Shown piece by piece: positions 29,131-39,114 of a DNA stretch of 64,000 bases (the first letter of the stretch is position 1; each line of letters starts with the position of its first letter). Source of the stretch: Halothermothrix sp. (GTDB lineage: Bacteria; Bacillota; Halanaerobiia; DY22613); assembly GCA_016841825.1 (NCBI GenBank), contig JAENYK010000003.1, positions 124,001 to 188,000 on the forward strand, in the 5' to 3' direction. The notes under the pieces are model-generated. The model did no database searches and was not told the origin of the DNA. It saw only the letters and a list, made by a program, of their open reading frames with translations. Both the position numbers and the translations under genes were made by a program.

Positions 29131-30480
29131 CTAATTTGAAATATTTAAAAGATCATTCAGCACCATGAATTTATGTAAACTTTCCAATCCACGTTCAGAA
29201 ACTTTTTGTTTTTTGAGCTGCTTATCTTTAATCTTCTCCTTCAAAGGTGGAAGAATACCAAAATTGATATTCATCGGTTGAAAAGACTTTTGTACAGCAG
29301 AAGAGATATAATGGGTTAATGCTCCATGAGCCGTTTCTGACGGAAATATCAGGGGTTTTTCTCTCCTGGCCAGTCTCACTGCATTAATTCCGGCAATGAT
29401 ACCCATAGCAGCAGATTCTACATAACCCTCTACCCCTGTAATCTGTCCTGCGAAAAGAATCTGAGGATGGGATTTTAACTGAAGTGTAGGTTGCAGCAAT
29501 TTTGGTGAATTAATAAAAGTATTGCGATGCATTACTCCATAACGGACAAATTCTGCTTCTTTTAATCCAGGGATCATGGAAAACACTCTCTGCTGTTCTC
29601 CCCATTTTAATCTCGTTTGAAAGCCTACCAGATTGTACAGAGAACCTTCCAGATTATCCTGACGTAGTTGAACAACAGCATAGGGATTCCTACCAGTTCT
29701 GGGATCTGGTAAGCCAACAGGTTTCAAAGGCCCAAAAGCCAGGGTTTTGATCCCCCGGCTGGCAATCTCCTCAATCGGTAAACATCCTTCGAAAAATTTA
29801 CCTTTTTCAAAATCCTCAACTGGAGCTCTATCGGCTTCGACTAACTCATGCCAAAAGTTTTCATATTCTTCTTTAGACATTGGGCAATTAAGATAATCCC
29901 CATCTTCTTTCTCTTCATATCTGGATGCCCGATAGACAATATCAAGATTCAAACTATCATAACTGATAATAGGTGCAGCTGCATCGAAAAAATACAGATA
30001 TTCTGCACCTAATAGTTTTCGGATTACTTGTGCCAGAGGTGCAGAAGTTAAAGGTCCGGAAGCAATGATAGTAATATGATCTGAGAGCAGATATTCGCTT
30101 AATTTTCCATCAGCACAGGCTTCTTCATTCCTGATAGTTATTCGAGGATGAGCTATAAGTCTCTCGGTTACCTCTTCAGCATATCGATCCCGATCTACCG
30201 CCAGAGCCCGACCTGCCGGGACAGTATGCTCATCAGCAGCAGTGAGAATGAGCGAATTTAACTCTCGCATCTCTGCTTTCAATAGACCTGCTGCATTCCC
30301 CAGATGGTCTGCTTTCAATGAATTACTACAGATCAACTCGGCAAAGTATCCCGTATGATGAGCTTCTGTCATCTTCTCGGGACGCATCTCCCATAATTCA
30401 ACTTCAATACCTGAATTTGCTATCCTCCAGGCTGCCTCAGATCCCGCAAGACCTGCACCGATCACCCTGATCTTAGTCAT
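29131..30480 (-). CDS. trmFO: Folate-dependent tRNA uridine-54 methyltransferase TrmFO
   Basis: FAD- and methylenetetrahydrofolate-dependent enzyme forming ribothymidine-54 in tRNA. The 449-residue chain begins with the Rossmann motif IRVIGAGLAGSEAAW, then CSNSLKAD, and the C-terminal FAGQITGVEGYVESAAMG block. It overlaps the topA end by 8 bp, so it is coupled to topA in the smg-topA-trmFO transcript, as in Bacillus. The neighbouring xerC/codV gene found there in Bacillus is absent. Confidence 0.97.
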   Translation of the reverse strand: MTKIRVIGAGLAGSEAAWRIANSGIEVELWEMRPEKMTEAHHTGYFAELICSNSLKADHLGNAAGLLKAEMRELNSLILTAADEHTVPAGRALAVDRDRYAEEVTERLIAHPRITIRNEEACADGKLSEYLLSDHITIIASGPLTSAPLAQVIRKLLGAEYLYFFDAAAPIISYDSLNLDIVYRASRYEEKEDGDYLNCPMSKEEYENFWHELVEADRAPVEDFEKGKFFEGCLPIEEIASRGIKTLAFGPLKPVGLPDPRTGRNPYAVVQLRQDNLEGSLYNLVGFQTRLKWGEQQRVFSMIPGLKEAEFVRYGVMHRNTFINSPKLLQPTLQLKSHPQILFAGQITGVEGYVESAAMGIIAGINAVRLARREKPLIFPSETAHGALTHYISSAVQKSFQPMNINFGILPPLKEKIKDKQLKKQKVSERGLESLHKFMVLNDLLNISN

Positions 30481-32548
30481 TTTCTTTGCTCCCTTTTTCA
30501 GAATACGAACATTCTTTATTCGAACATTGAATAGTTTTACCTTTTTTCGATCTCTTCTCTACCATAATCGAACCACATTCAGGACATTTTTTCTGAACTG
30601 GTTTATCCCAGAGGACAAAATCACATTCGGGATAAGCACTACAACCATAAAAATTTCTACCTTTTTTAGTTTTCCGTTGGACTAATTCCCCTGCATTACA
30701 CTGGGGACAACTAACCCCGGTCTTAACCATATAAGGTTGGGTATTTTTACACTCAGGATATCCCGGACAAGCCAGAAACTTACCGTAGCGACCATGCTTG
30801 ACAATCATGTTTCGGCCACATTTTTCACAGATAACATCTGTGACTTCTGGTTCTAATTCCACATCGCTCATCTCTTCTTTAGCAGCTTCTAATCTCTTCT
30901 CAAATTTTTCATAAAATTCTTTTAATACCTTTACCCAATCCATTTGACCATCTTCCACCTCATCTAGCCGACCTTCTAAAAAAGCTGTAAACTCTACATC
31001 GGTAACATCAGGAAAATGATTGATCAAAAGATCTGTAACAATAAAGCCCAACTCAGTAGGCAAAAGTGATTTTCCATCTTTTGTTACATAACCCCTCTGT
31101 TGAATAGTGGCGACGATAGGTGCGTAGGTGCTGGGCCGTCCAATACCATTCTCCTCAAGAGCTTTGACTAGACTGGCCTCAGTGTACCTGGGGGGTGGTT
31201 GAGTAAAGTGTTGTTCTGGTACAATCTTAGTTAGGTTCAATTTATCACCCTCATTTAAAGGTGGCAATTCCTGATCTTCTTTTTGAGAACCAAATGAGTC
31301 CACCGCAAGAAAACCTTTAAATATATTAGTAGTTCCGGTTAATCGGAAAAGATATTTTCCGGCTCGAATATCAATCGTCAGAATCTTATTCACTGCAGGA
31401 CTCATCTGACTGGCAACAAAACGTTCCCAGATTAATTTGTACAACTTATATTGTTCAGACTGCAAATGTTCTTTAATAGCCTCAGGTTCATAGTTGACAG
31501 ACGTAGGTCTGATGGCTTCATGAGCATCCTGTGAACCTTCTTTAGCCTGATAAGAACGTTTCTTCTCAGGAACATAAGTGTCTCCAAATCGTTTGGCAAT
31601 ATATTCTTTAGCTTCAGCCTGTGCCTCCTCAGAGATACGGGTAGAATCGGTACGTATATAGGTTATAAGACCAACAGTACCCTGAGGTAGATCCAGACCT
31701 TCATACAATTGTTGAGCGACATACATGGTCTTTTTGGTACTAAAACCAAGAAGATTGGCCGCAGCCTGTTGTAAACTACTGGTTGTAAATGGTGGATAAG
31801 GATTCCTCTGACGTTTACGTTCTTTGACCTTCTCCACATGATAGGTTTCAGATTTTAACTGAACTTCATGTGTTCGAGCCTCAGTCTCATTGGAAATCCT
31901 GGGTTTCTTGTTGCTAATTCGATGAAGTTTAGCTATAAAACTATCTGTACCGTGATTCAGATGAGCATCAATAGTCCAATACTCTTCAGGTTTAAAATCC
32001 CGAATCTCCCGTTCCCGGTCACAGATAATCCGTACAGCTACCGTTTGAACTCTACCGGCACTAAGTCCCTTGCGAACTTTATTCCACAGAAGCGGACTTA
32101 ACTGATACCCTACCAGTCGATCAAGGATCCTTCTCGCCTGTTGAGCATCAACCCGATTCTTATCAATGACTCTAGGTGTTTTAATTGCATTTTGAATAGC
32201 TTTTTTAGTGATCTCATTAAACTCGATTCTACAAGCTTTACTCTCATCAATATTCAAAGCCCTGGCTAAATGCCAACTAATTGCTTCTCCTTCCCTGTCA
32301 GGGTCAGTAGCCAGATAGATCTCATCACTCTTTTTAGCTGCTTTTTTTAAAGTGTTTAAAGTCTTCCCTTTACCTCTAATGGTAATATATTTAGGTTCAA
32401 AATCATGCTCAACATTTACACCTAACTGACTTTTGGGTAGGTCAATAACATGACCCATAGATGCTTCTACATGAAATTGTCTACCGAGAAATTTACCTAT
32501 AGTCTTAGCCTTAGCTGGTGATTCTACAATTACTAATTTACCTGACAC
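30473..32548 (-). CDS. topA: DNA topoisomerase I
   Basis: Type IA enzyme that relaxes negative supercoils. The 691-residue protein has the TOPRIM domain (LVIVESPAKAKTIGKFLG, ATDPDREGEAISWHL), the catalytic tyrosine in GLITYIRTDSTR, and three C-terminal Cys4 zinc modules (CEKCGR..CPGYPEC, CPQCNA..CSAYPEC, CPECGS..CSNKEC). It starts with GTG after GGAGGTG. It lies between smg and trmFO. Confidence 0.97.
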   Translation of the reverse strand: MSGKLVIVESPAKAKTIGKFLGRQFHVEASMGHVIDLPKSQLGVNVEHDFEPKYITIRGKGKTLNTLKKAAKKSDEIYLATDPDREGEAISWHLARALNIDESKACRIEFNEITKKAIQNAIKTPRVIDKNRVDAQQARRILDRLVGYQLSPLLWNKVRKGLSAGRVQTVAVRIICDREREIRDFKPEEYWTIDAHLNHGTDSFIAKLHRISNKKPRISNETEARTHEVQLKSETYHVEKVKERKRQRNPYPPFTTSSLQQAAANLLGFSTKKTMYVAQQLYEGLDLPQGTVGLITYIRTDSTRISEEAQAEAKEYIAKRFGDTYVPEKKRSYQAKEGSQDAHEAIRPTSVNYEPEAIKEHLQSEQYKLYKLIWERFVASQMSPAVNKILTIDIRAGKYLFRLTGTTNIFKGFLAVDSFGSQKEDQELPPLNEGDKLNLTKIVPEQHFTQPPPRYTEASLVKALEENGIGRPSTYAPIVATIQQRGYVTKDGKSLLPTELGFIVTDLLINHFPDVTDVEFTAFLEGRLDEVEDGQMDWVKVLKEFYEKFEKRLEAAKEEMSDVELEPEVTDVICEKCGRNMIVKHGRYGKFLACPGYPECKNTQPYMVKTGVSCPQCNAGELVQRKTKKGRNFYGCSAYPECDFVLWDKPVQKKCPECGSIMVEKRSKKGKTIQCSNKECSYSEKGSKEND

Positions 32549-32571
32549 AATTTCACCTCCTACTCCTTCAA

Positions 32572-33060
32572 TTAATGTACAAATAAATTCTCTCCATCCT
32601 TAATTGTTGTGAAAACTGGTATATGGTGTTTGATTCGGGCCAGAACAGTTCGATCCCGAATAGAAGTTTTCAGTAAATACCATAGTTCATTCTTTCCAGC
32701 CTCTTCAAATGCTATACTCGAAGCTTTCTGAATAATATCTTCTAACTCACCATCAGTGAGCAACTTCTGATAAAGCAACTCCATCAAGATCAGTTGTGCT
32801 TCTTCAGTAAAAACTATACGTTCCCTTAATGATAATATTCGGGTTGAAGTTGGAAGATATTTGAGATTTTGAAAGCTATCCGATAGGCCTATTATCTCCG
32901 CTGAAGAAAAAATTAATTCGAAAGCAATCTCAATCTCTTTTAACTCATATCCCAGGTCTAATAACCCGTTAATGATCTCTTCCTCATTCTCTTGAACATC
33001 CTCATTATGCAGAAGTTTTTGAACTAAAATAGTCACAATCTCAATAATATTTGAATTCAT
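32572..33060 (-). CDS. smg: Smg family protein (DUF494)
   Basis: A 162-residue acidic helical protein. The RIVFTEEAQLILMELLYQ segment and overall helix pattern match the DUF494/Smg family, known in proteobacteria from its place between smf (dprA) and topA. The same order, dprA-smg-topA, occurs here, which strongly supports the call. I start at the ATG at 33060, 6 bp after GGGGGAG. The biochemical role of Smg is not known. Confidence 0.75.
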   Translation of the reverse strand: MNSNIIEIVTILVQKLLHNEDVQENEEEIINGLLDLGYELKEIEIAFELIFSSAEIIGLSDSFQNLKYLPTSTRILSLRERIVFTEEAQLILMELLYQKLLTDGELEDIIQKASSIAFEEAGKNELWYLLKTSIRDRTVLARIKHHIPVFTTIKDGENLFVH

Positions 33061-33091
33061 CTTCTTCTCCCCCATTTTTTGTGCTTATACT

Positions 33092-33120
33092 ATTATATGG
33101 GCTTTAATAGAGTTTGTAAA
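33092..33120 (-). promoter_or_regulatory. Sigma-A promoter for smg-topA-trmFO
   Basis: TTTACA (33115-33120) and TATAAT (33092-33097) with a 17-bp spacer, about 30 bp upstream of the smg start. Confidence 0.8.
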
Positions 33121-33257
33121 GTAGTGCTTTTTAAAACCGCAAAATATGAAAAATTTGCATTTAATTCTGAATCTTCTGCCTACTTAGTTCTACACCCCTC
33201 CTTATTCTCCTGCTTATCACATCTTTTTTTCAAAAAACATTTTTCTTTTACATATGA

Positions 33258-34355
33258 TTACTTAATAGCAAATTTCTGGCCCGGAGCCTGGATGATCGCC
33301 CCCAGCAGTTCCAGATGAAATAATTGCGTATTCACCTCTGCCATATCTAAGCCCAGTTCTTCTACCAATTCATCACCACTCATCTCTCCCCTCTCCAGAA
33401 GCGAGAGAATCTTACTTTGCAGCATATTTAATTGATATTGACAACCAGTCTGGGAAGTTAGAGTTTGGGGAGCATCTGTTTCATATATATATCCATTTAA
33501 TTCACTTATTATGTCTTGCACTGAAGTAATTAATCGGGCTCCCTTCTGAATGAGGTTATTGGTTCCTCTACTCAGCGGGCTAAAAACACTGCCTGGAACC
33601 GCAAAAACCTCTCGATTCTGCTCTAAAGCCTGATCTGCGGTGATTAATGATCCACTTCTAGTATTGGCTTCCACCACTACTGTTCCAAGAGAAAGACCAC
33701 TAATGATCCGATTTCGTGCGGGGAAATGACTCTTTTCAGGAAGGGTAGTCGGTGGAAAAGTCGAAATGACAGCACCTGAAGTAATGATCCTCTGATAAAG
33801 GTCTGTATGCTCTTTCGGGTAAATATAATCAACACCCGAACCCAGTACAGCTATAGTTCTTCCGCCGGCATCAAGAGCAGCCTGATGTGCCATACCATCG
33901 ACTCCTAAAGCCATACCACTAACAACAGTAAACCCTGCCTCCACAAGTTCTCTGGCGAGCTTTCTGGTTATCCGTCCACCATAGGTAGTCATCTTTCTGG
34001 AGCCCACAATAGCAATACTCTGAAAATCTTCTTTTCTCAGCTCGCCACGATAATAGATAACTGGAGGTGGATCATAGATCTCTTTCAAATTAAATGGGAA
34101 ATCTGGATCATTTTGTGTTACGATATTGATCTCTGCTGCTCTACATTGATAAAGAAATTTATCTAAATCAAGCTCATCTCTGGTTTTGATGATCGAAGCA
34201 GCTGTTTTTTCTCCGATGCTATGGATATGACATAACTCTGCCTTATTAGCTTGCCAGACCTTCTCCGGAGACCCAAAGTGGTCCAAAAGTCGTTTTACCA
34301 AAACCGATCCAATGCCCGGAATCAAAGATAAACCAACCCAATATTTGCGATCCAT
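33258..34355 (-). CDS. dprA: DNA-processing protein DprA
   Basis: DprA loads RecA on incoming single-stranded DNA during natural transformation. The 365-residue form from the ATG at 34355 (MDRKYWVGLSLIPGIG, GAGGAGG upstream) has a SAM/HhH-like N-terminus, the Rossmann core with AIVGSRKMTTYG, VSGMALGVDGMAH, LGSGVDYIYP and the C-terminal winged helix (SLLERGEMSGDELVEELGLD). With comM and yraN close by, this is the common dprA/comM/yraN locus, here split by two extra genes and an inversion. Confidence 0.95.
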   Translation of the reverse strand: MDRKYWVGLSLIPGIGSVLVKRLLDHFGSPEKVWQANKAELCHIHSIGEKTAASIIKTRDELDLDKFLYQCRAAEINIVTQNDPDFPFNLKEIYDPPPVIYYRGELRKEDFQSIAIVGSRKMTTYGGRITRKLARELVEAGFTVVSGMALGVDGMAHQAALDAGGRTIAVLGSGVDYIYPKEHTDLYQRIITSGAVISTFPPTTLPEKSHFPARNRIISGLSLGTVVVEANTRSGSLITADQALEQNREVFAVPGSVFSPLSRGTNNLIQKGARLITSVQDIISELNGYIYETDAPQTLTSQTGCQYQLNMLQSKILSLLERGEMSGDELVEELGLDMAEVNTQLFHLELLGAIIQAPGQKFAIK

Positions 34356-34557
34356 AAATCCTCCTCGTGAAATATCGTAAAATATGAACATTTTCAGTAC
34401 TATGTTCTACGACAAGTCTGTTTCTCCTGCTGAAAGTTCACATTTTATTAAAAAATGAGATTTATTTTGATGGTAATTTCAATTAATATAACCACAATAT
34501 TCTTTATAAATTTATTTGGGAGTAAATCTAACAATTTCCCTTACACAAATAAAATAA

Positions 34558-34576
34558 GCTCAGGAATTACCTGAGC
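34558..34576 (-). terminator. Terminator after the beta-lactamase-like gene
   Basis: GCTCAGG/CCTGAGC perfect 7-bp stem with a 5-nt loop, followed on the minus strand by TTATTTTATTTG. It lies 15 bp behind the stop at 34591. Confidence 0.75.
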
Positions 34577-34590
34577 AAAATTTAATAATC

Positions 34591-35394
34591 CTATCCATAG
34601 ACCATCTCGTTATAAGCAATTCTGGCAATCTGAGCGATAGCTTCCATCCCGGCATTTTCATCTTGAAGATCCTTACACATGCCCACAAAAATAAAATCTT
34701 TGATTGGGTTATAAATAATTCCCACATCATGAACAACCCCAGTAATTCCCCCAGTTTTGTGAGCAACAGTCATCGCATCCGGTTTACCAACAGTATCTTC
34801 AGTATTCCCATGAGGGAGATATTTGGGAATCATCTCGTTCAACATTTGAGCTTGCATAATCTCCAGGACCCTATTACAAAGTAACCAACTATGAATCTTC
34901 CCTTCTCCTAAAAGCCGCAAAAGTAAGGCCATATCCTGAGGAGTTGTCGAACTAACTCTGGGGTAGGGATGGGGGATAACCATCAGTTTACCACTGGAAT
35001 AGGTATCAACTAATCCTAATTTTTGAATAGTTTCATTAATCCTTTCTACCCCTAAAAGATCAACAATCACATTAGTGGCTGTATTATCACTTTGAATAAT
35101 CATCAGTTTTGCCAGATCTCTGAGGGTATATTCACGAAGCGACAGGTGTTGAATAATACCTGAACCTCCCACAATGTCATCATTAGAGATAGTGATCACA
35201 TCATCCAACGCAAAATCTTTTGCAAAGTTACGCAAAAAAAGTTCTACCAGGATAGGTATCTTGATAATACTGGCTGAAGGAAAGATTGCACCTTCATTAT
35301 ATGTAAATCCCCGGGTTCCCGCAAAATCTTCAATATAAACTCCAATAGTTCCGGCAAGCTCTTCAATTATTTTCATAATCTGTTCATGCATCAT
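34591..35394 (-). CDS. Class A beta-lactamase-fold serine hydrolase, no signal peptide
   Basis: A 267-residue penicillin-recognising protein. The S-x-x-K motif is at 42-45 (SIIK), SDN at 102-104, and KTG at 213-215, in the right order and spacing. The segment between SDN and the TTPQDMA block does not show the E-x2-LN omega-loop motif that class A enzymes use for deacylation, and the N-terminus has no hydrophobic leader. It is therefore more likely an intracellular esterase or peptidase-like relative than a resistance enzyme. It is monocistronic, between dprA and the DUF3231-like gene. Confidence 0.8.
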   Translation of the reverse strand: MMHEQIMKIIEELAGTIGVYIEDFAGTRGFTYNEGAIFPSASIIKIPILVELFLRNFAKDFALDDVITISNDDIVGGSGIIQHLSLREYTLRDLAKLMIIQSDNTATNVIVDLLGVERINETIQKLGLVDTYSSGKLMVIPHPYPRVSSTTPQDMALLLRLLGEGKIHSWLLCNRVLEIMQAQMLNEMIPKYLPHGNTEDTVGKPDAMTVAHKTGGITGVVHDVGIIYNPIKDFIFVGMCKDLQDENAGMEAIAQIARIAYNEMVYG

Positions 35395-35601
35395 GCATAA
35401 CCCCTTTCATCTGTCACTCAATTGGTATTGGTAATGTATCTATTTTCTAGTTAAATTCCAGATATCCTTTACTTTAGTCAGGTAATTTTGAATAATAGGG
35501 GATTTGCCATTTGATTATTTCAATGTTTTTGCTAAACTATAGTATGTTCTATTCATATTTTTAGAATGAAAATGATATCCTAAAAAAAAGGAGGGATATT
35601 T

Positions 35602-36570
35602 ATGATATTTACAAAAACTAAAACTCTTAATGTTAACGTTCAAGAATGTTTTGATACCTGGTCAATGTTAAACCACCGATATATTATCATTAATCATTTT
35701 CGAACCCAGGCTAACTCGGTTCATGATAAGGATTTTAAGCATATCCTGCTAAGTCAGCTTCAGGCGTTAGAACATGAGACTCTGATTTTGGAAGAACATT
35801 TAGAAAGAATGAACGCTAAAGGTCCAGAACCTGCGACTAAAAAAGTTAGTGCAGTTACTAACTCAGAAGTAACCAAAGATAAAGATGTGGCCAGAATCTT
35901 CCATCTTGTATTAAAAAATGAAATCAATAAGATGGTCAAAATTTTCAGAGATACAACAACCAGTAATCATTTGCGAGAATTTTATCTACAGATGGTCGAT
36001 AAGTTTTTAAATAGATTCTATGATTATGAAGAATATATGAAATATAAAGGCTGGGCTGAAAGTCCCCCTTTATATAAATATGTTCCCCCCAAAACTAATG
36101 AGCATATATCTACAACAGAAGTTTATTACCTGTGGGAACATTATGTCTATCGGACTACCAATATTCATATGACCAATATTTTAAGCAAATATGTCGAGGA
36201 TACAGATTTTAAAATTCTTTTGTTTGCTGGACTCAAAGTGTTGGATAATCAGCGTAATAAGTTAGAAAATCTTCTTATAAAATATGGAGTTACGCTCCCA
36301 GAGAAATATTCAAATATTTTTCCAACACCTGAAGATCCTACCATTTTTGAAGACACATTTATTTTTAAGATTATTATCACTGGAATGCAAAATGCTGCCT
36401 CCCTACACGGAGCTGCTCTGGTGGATTCATTAGTCAATAGTGAAGTGAGAACATTGTTTAAAGAACTGGTCTTTTCTGAGCTAGATATTATCAACAAAAT
36501 GGACAAATACGGCAAAGCCAAAGGTTGGGTTCTCACTGTACCAGTATTTAACATGGAAGAAAATCAGTAA
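35602..36570 (+). CDS. DUF3231-like helical protein (two-domain)
   Basis: A 322-residue all-helical protein made of two similar halves (about 10-155 and 165-315). The second half fits the DUF3231 pattern: EVYYLWEHYVYRT, a K-x-L-x6-L helix, LPEKYSNIFPTPEDPTIFEDTF and a closing KGW. DUF3231 proteins occur in spore-formers and resemble four-helix ferritin-like folds; some are linked to spores. There is no signal peptide. The gene stands alone with AGGAGGG upstream and its own terminator at 36603-36650. Function unknown. Confidence 0.65.
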   Translation: MIFTKTKTLNVNVQECFDTWSMLNHRYIIINHFRTQANSVHDKDFKHILLSQLQALEHETLILEEHLERMNAKGPEPATKKVSAVTNSEVTKDKDVARIFHLVLKNEINKMVKIFRDTTTSNHLREFYLQMVDKFLNRFYDYEEYMKYKGWAESPPLYKYVPPKTNEHISTTEVYYLWEHYVYRTTNIHMTNILSKYVEDTDFKILLFAGLKVLDNQRNKLENLLIKYGVTLPEKYSNIFPTPEDPTIFEDTFIFKIIITGMQNAASLHGAALVDSLVNSEVRTLFKELVFSELDIINKMDKYGKAKGWVLTVPVFNMEENQ

Positions 36571-36602
36571 TATATCTTTTCTAAAATTCAATTATCTACA
36601 TT

Positions 36603-36650
36603 ATAGAACTCCCATTAAATGAATCACCTAATGCGAGTTCTATATTTTTT
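36603..36650 (+). terminator. Rho-independent terminator
   Basis: TAGAACTC/GAGTTCTA stem with an inner CATTA/TAATG pairing, followed by TATTTTTT. It closes the DUF3231-like gene. The remaining 36651-36856 is A/T-rich leader of yraN with no clear promoter that I could pick. Confidence 0.8.
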
Positions 36651-36856
36651 GGATAAATTTTAATGATGTTTAATATCCTTTTGACCTTTATCACTACAAA
36701 TTATTAATTACTTAAACCATTAGAATAATAGTATATTATTTAACTAAAATGTAGTATATTTTTAATTTTTTCATAATTTCAGGCAGGTATTTTTGATTTT
36801 TTCACGAATATCTCCATTTACAAAAAGAATACTTTTACTGGAGGTGGAACAATCTG

Positions 36857-37219
36857 ATGAATAAGATTGAATTGGGAGAAATGGGTGAGCTGTTAGCATT
36901 AGAATATCTAATTAATGAAGGATACACGCTTCTTGCTAAAAATTATCGCACAGCTTTCGGTGAGATTGATCTGGTTGTCAGTAAAGATGAGACCATTATC
37001 TTTGTAGAAGTCCGAACCCGACGCACCCTATCCTTTGGTACACCCGAAGAGAGTATCACCAGAGTCAAACGTGAACGCTTAATTAGACTGGCTTTACAAT
37101 TCTGTGCCCATCATTATCTCTATTCCCAAAATCTTCGTTTTGACGTAATAGCAATCTATCTGGATAATGATAAACCTAAACTCCACCACATTCCCCATGC
37201 TTTCTCTCAGGAGGTGTAA
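36857..37219 (+). CDS. yraN: UPF0102 nuclease-fold protein YraN
   Basis: A 120-residue protein of the UPF0102 family, a PD-(D/E)xK-type fold. GEMGELLALEYLINEGYTLLAKNYRTAFGEIDLV, abbreviated by its key G-E, NYR and GEIDLV elements, and the FVEVRTR motif (the E-x-K/R active-site strand) are present. GGAGGTGG precedes the ATG. It ends 3 bp before comM. Function is not established, but the locus is tied to DNA uptake and processing. Confidence 0.92.
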   Translation: MNKIELGEMGELLALEYLINEGYTLLAKNYRTAFGEIDLVVSKDETIIFVEVRTRRTLSFGTPEESITRVKRERLIRLALQFCAHHYLYSQNLRFDVIAIYLDNDKPKLHHIPHAFSQEV

Positions 37220-37222
37220 TCT

Positions 37223-38743
37223 ATGCTGGCAAAAATTCTCAGTACTTCATACCTGGGAGTAGAAGGTTATCCCGTAACGGTAGAAGTAGACATCTCTTCA
37301 GGACTTCCTGCTTTCGAACTAGTAGGTCTACCTAATACAGCTATCAGAGAAGCTAAAGAACGGGTTCGAACAGCTTTAAAGAATAGTCCTTATCCTTTCC
37401 CACCACAACGTATAACCACTAACCTGGCTCCTGCTGACATTCCTAAACAAGGTTCTTATTTTGATTTACCGATCGCTATTGGAATTCTGGCTGCTCAAAA
37501 CGTAATTCCCACTCACTCTCTGAATGAATATGCCTTTGTGGGTGAATTATCTTTAGATGGGAATATCAAACCTATTAAAGGTGCATTAGCGATGGCTCTT
37601 ACTGTTCGCGATCTAAACCTGAAAGGATTAATTCTCCCCCGGGAGAACTATCAAGAAGTCATCACGGTTCAACAGATTGAATTAATACCGGTCTCCAATC
37701 TAAAAGAAGTAGTAGATTTTGTTCAGACCCATCAATATAAGAGACCTGATACTATCTCTCCTCCTGAACCTGCAGAACCTTGCGACATTGATTTGAAGGA
37801 TATAAGAGGTCAGCATTTTGCCCGACGGGGTCTGGAGATCGCTGCGGCTGGTGGGCACAACCTACTATTAATCGGTCCACCTGGCTCTGGAAAAACACTT
37901 TTGGCTAAAGCTCTCCCTTCAATTCTACCTCCACTAACCGAAGAAGAAGCCCTTGAAGTGACCAGAATTCACAGCATAGCGGGACAGATTAGTCATCATT
38001 CTACCCTGTTCACCCAACCACCTTTTCGCCAACCTCATCATAGTATAACCCCAGCTGCATTAATTGGTGGTGGGCGAATACCAGTCCCCGGAGAGGTTAG
38101 TCTGGCTCATAACGGTATCTTATTTTTAGATGAGATGACAGAGTTTCGACGAAACATGTTAGATCAACTGCGCCAACCTCTGGAGAATGGCCAGGTAATT
38201 ATCACGCGTAATCGTTATCGATTAACTTTTCCCACACAATTTATTCTAGTAGGTGCTGCCAATCCCTGTAAATGTGGATATTATGGTGATCCTATCACTC
38301 CCTGTATCTGCTCTCCAAAGGAAGTTAAAAAGTATTTTCAACATATCTCAGGTCCTCTTCTGGATCGGATTGATCTACAGATTCAGGTCAGCAGAGTTAG
38401 TGGGAAAGAGCTCTTATCACAACATCGAAGTGAGTCTTCTGGTGAGGTGCAAAACAGAGTGGAACTAGCCCGGGAGATACAAAGAATACGATTTGTTAGT
38501 GAAAGATTCAAGCTGAATAGTCAGATTAGCCCTGCCAGATTAGCGCAATACTGTCCTCTAACCTCCCAAGCCAGACAAAGCCTAACTCAGGCTTTAGAAC
38601 AATTACAGCTTTCTGCACGGGGATACCACCAGATCATCAAGATTGCTCGCACTCTGGCAGATCTTCGACAGTCAACAATTATTCAATTACAAGATATAGC
38701 TGAAGCGATTCAATATCGCTCTTTAGATCGTATCTATCGTTAA
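37223..38743 (+). CDS. comM: ComM/YifB family AAA+ helicase-like protein
   Basis: A 506-residue Mg-chelatase-like AAA+ protein. The N-terminal ChlI domain (SGLPAFELVGLPNTAIREAKERV) is followed by Walker A GPPGSGKTLLAKALP, Walker B GILFLDEMTEF, and the C-terminal ARGYHQIIKIARTLADL block. ComM promotes branch migration in natural transformation of proteobacteria; the Bacillota homologue is assumed to act similarly. It directly follows yraN and no strong terminator is visible behind it. Confidence 0.93.
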   Translation: MLAKILSTSYLGVEGYPVTVEVDISSGLPAFELVGLPNTAIREAKERVRTALKNSPYPFPPQRITTNLAPADIPKQGSYFDLPIAIGILAAQNVIPTHSLNEYAFVGELSLDGNIKPIKGALAMALTVRDLNLKGLILPRENYQEVITVQQIELIPVSNLKEVVDFVQTHQYKRPDTISPPEPAEPCDIDLKDIRGQHFARRGLEIAAAGGHNLLLIGPPGSGKTLLAKALPSILPPLTEEEALEVTRIHSIAGQISHHSTLFTQPPFRQPHHSITPAALIGGGRIPVPGEVSLAHNGILFLDEMTEFRRNMLDQLRQPLENGQVIITRNRYRLTFPTQFILVGAANPCKCGYYGDPITPCICSPKEVKKYFQHISGPLLDRIDLQIQVSRVSGKELLSQHRSESSGEVQNRVELAREIQRIRFVSERFKLNSQISPARLAQYCPLTSQARQSLTQALEQLQLSARGYHQIIKIARTLADLRQSTIIQLQDIAEAIQYRSLDRIYR

Positions 38744-38841
38744 GAATTATTCAAATATTACTCGTAAATTTACTCAAATACATCCTAATAAAAGAGCTAA
38801 ATTGAAAGCGATTTCCAGGTCGTCACTCCTTCAATAGACAA

Positions 38842-39078
38842 CTATTTTGTATATTCTGTTTCTTTATCATCTTCTAATATAATGTATTCTTTAAAATTTA
38901 ATCCTTCCCGTTCACAAAGAATCATTAGACCCTTTAAGAACTTCTTACCTACACCACGATCATTACGCAAAACTCGATAAATATAAGAATAATCCAGATT
39001 CAATTTACGAGCCAGCATCACCTCACTCCAGCCGCGATCTTCCATTAACTTTTTGGTTTTTTCCAGATTTAGCCTCAT
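38842..39078 (-). CDS. Small XRE-like HTH regulator
   Basis: A 78-residue protein that is one lambda-repressor-like HTH: LEKTKKLMEDRGWSEVMLARKLNLDYSYIYRVLRN, key elements being W-S-E-V-M-L-A-R-K-L and the recognition helix YSYIYRVL. It has a perfect consensus promoter and AAAGGAGA site. Repeated TATTGACA boxes overlap that promoter, which suggests autoregulation or mutual control with the divergent XRE gene at 39246. Confidence 0.78.
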   Translation of the reverse strand: MRLNLEKTKKLMEDRGWSEVMLARKLNLDYSYIYRVLRNDRGVGKKFLKGLMILCEREGLNFKEYIILEDDKETEYTK

Positions 39079-39114
39079 AAGTCAATCTCCTTTCTGTTTT
39101 TTACCTATGTCAAT

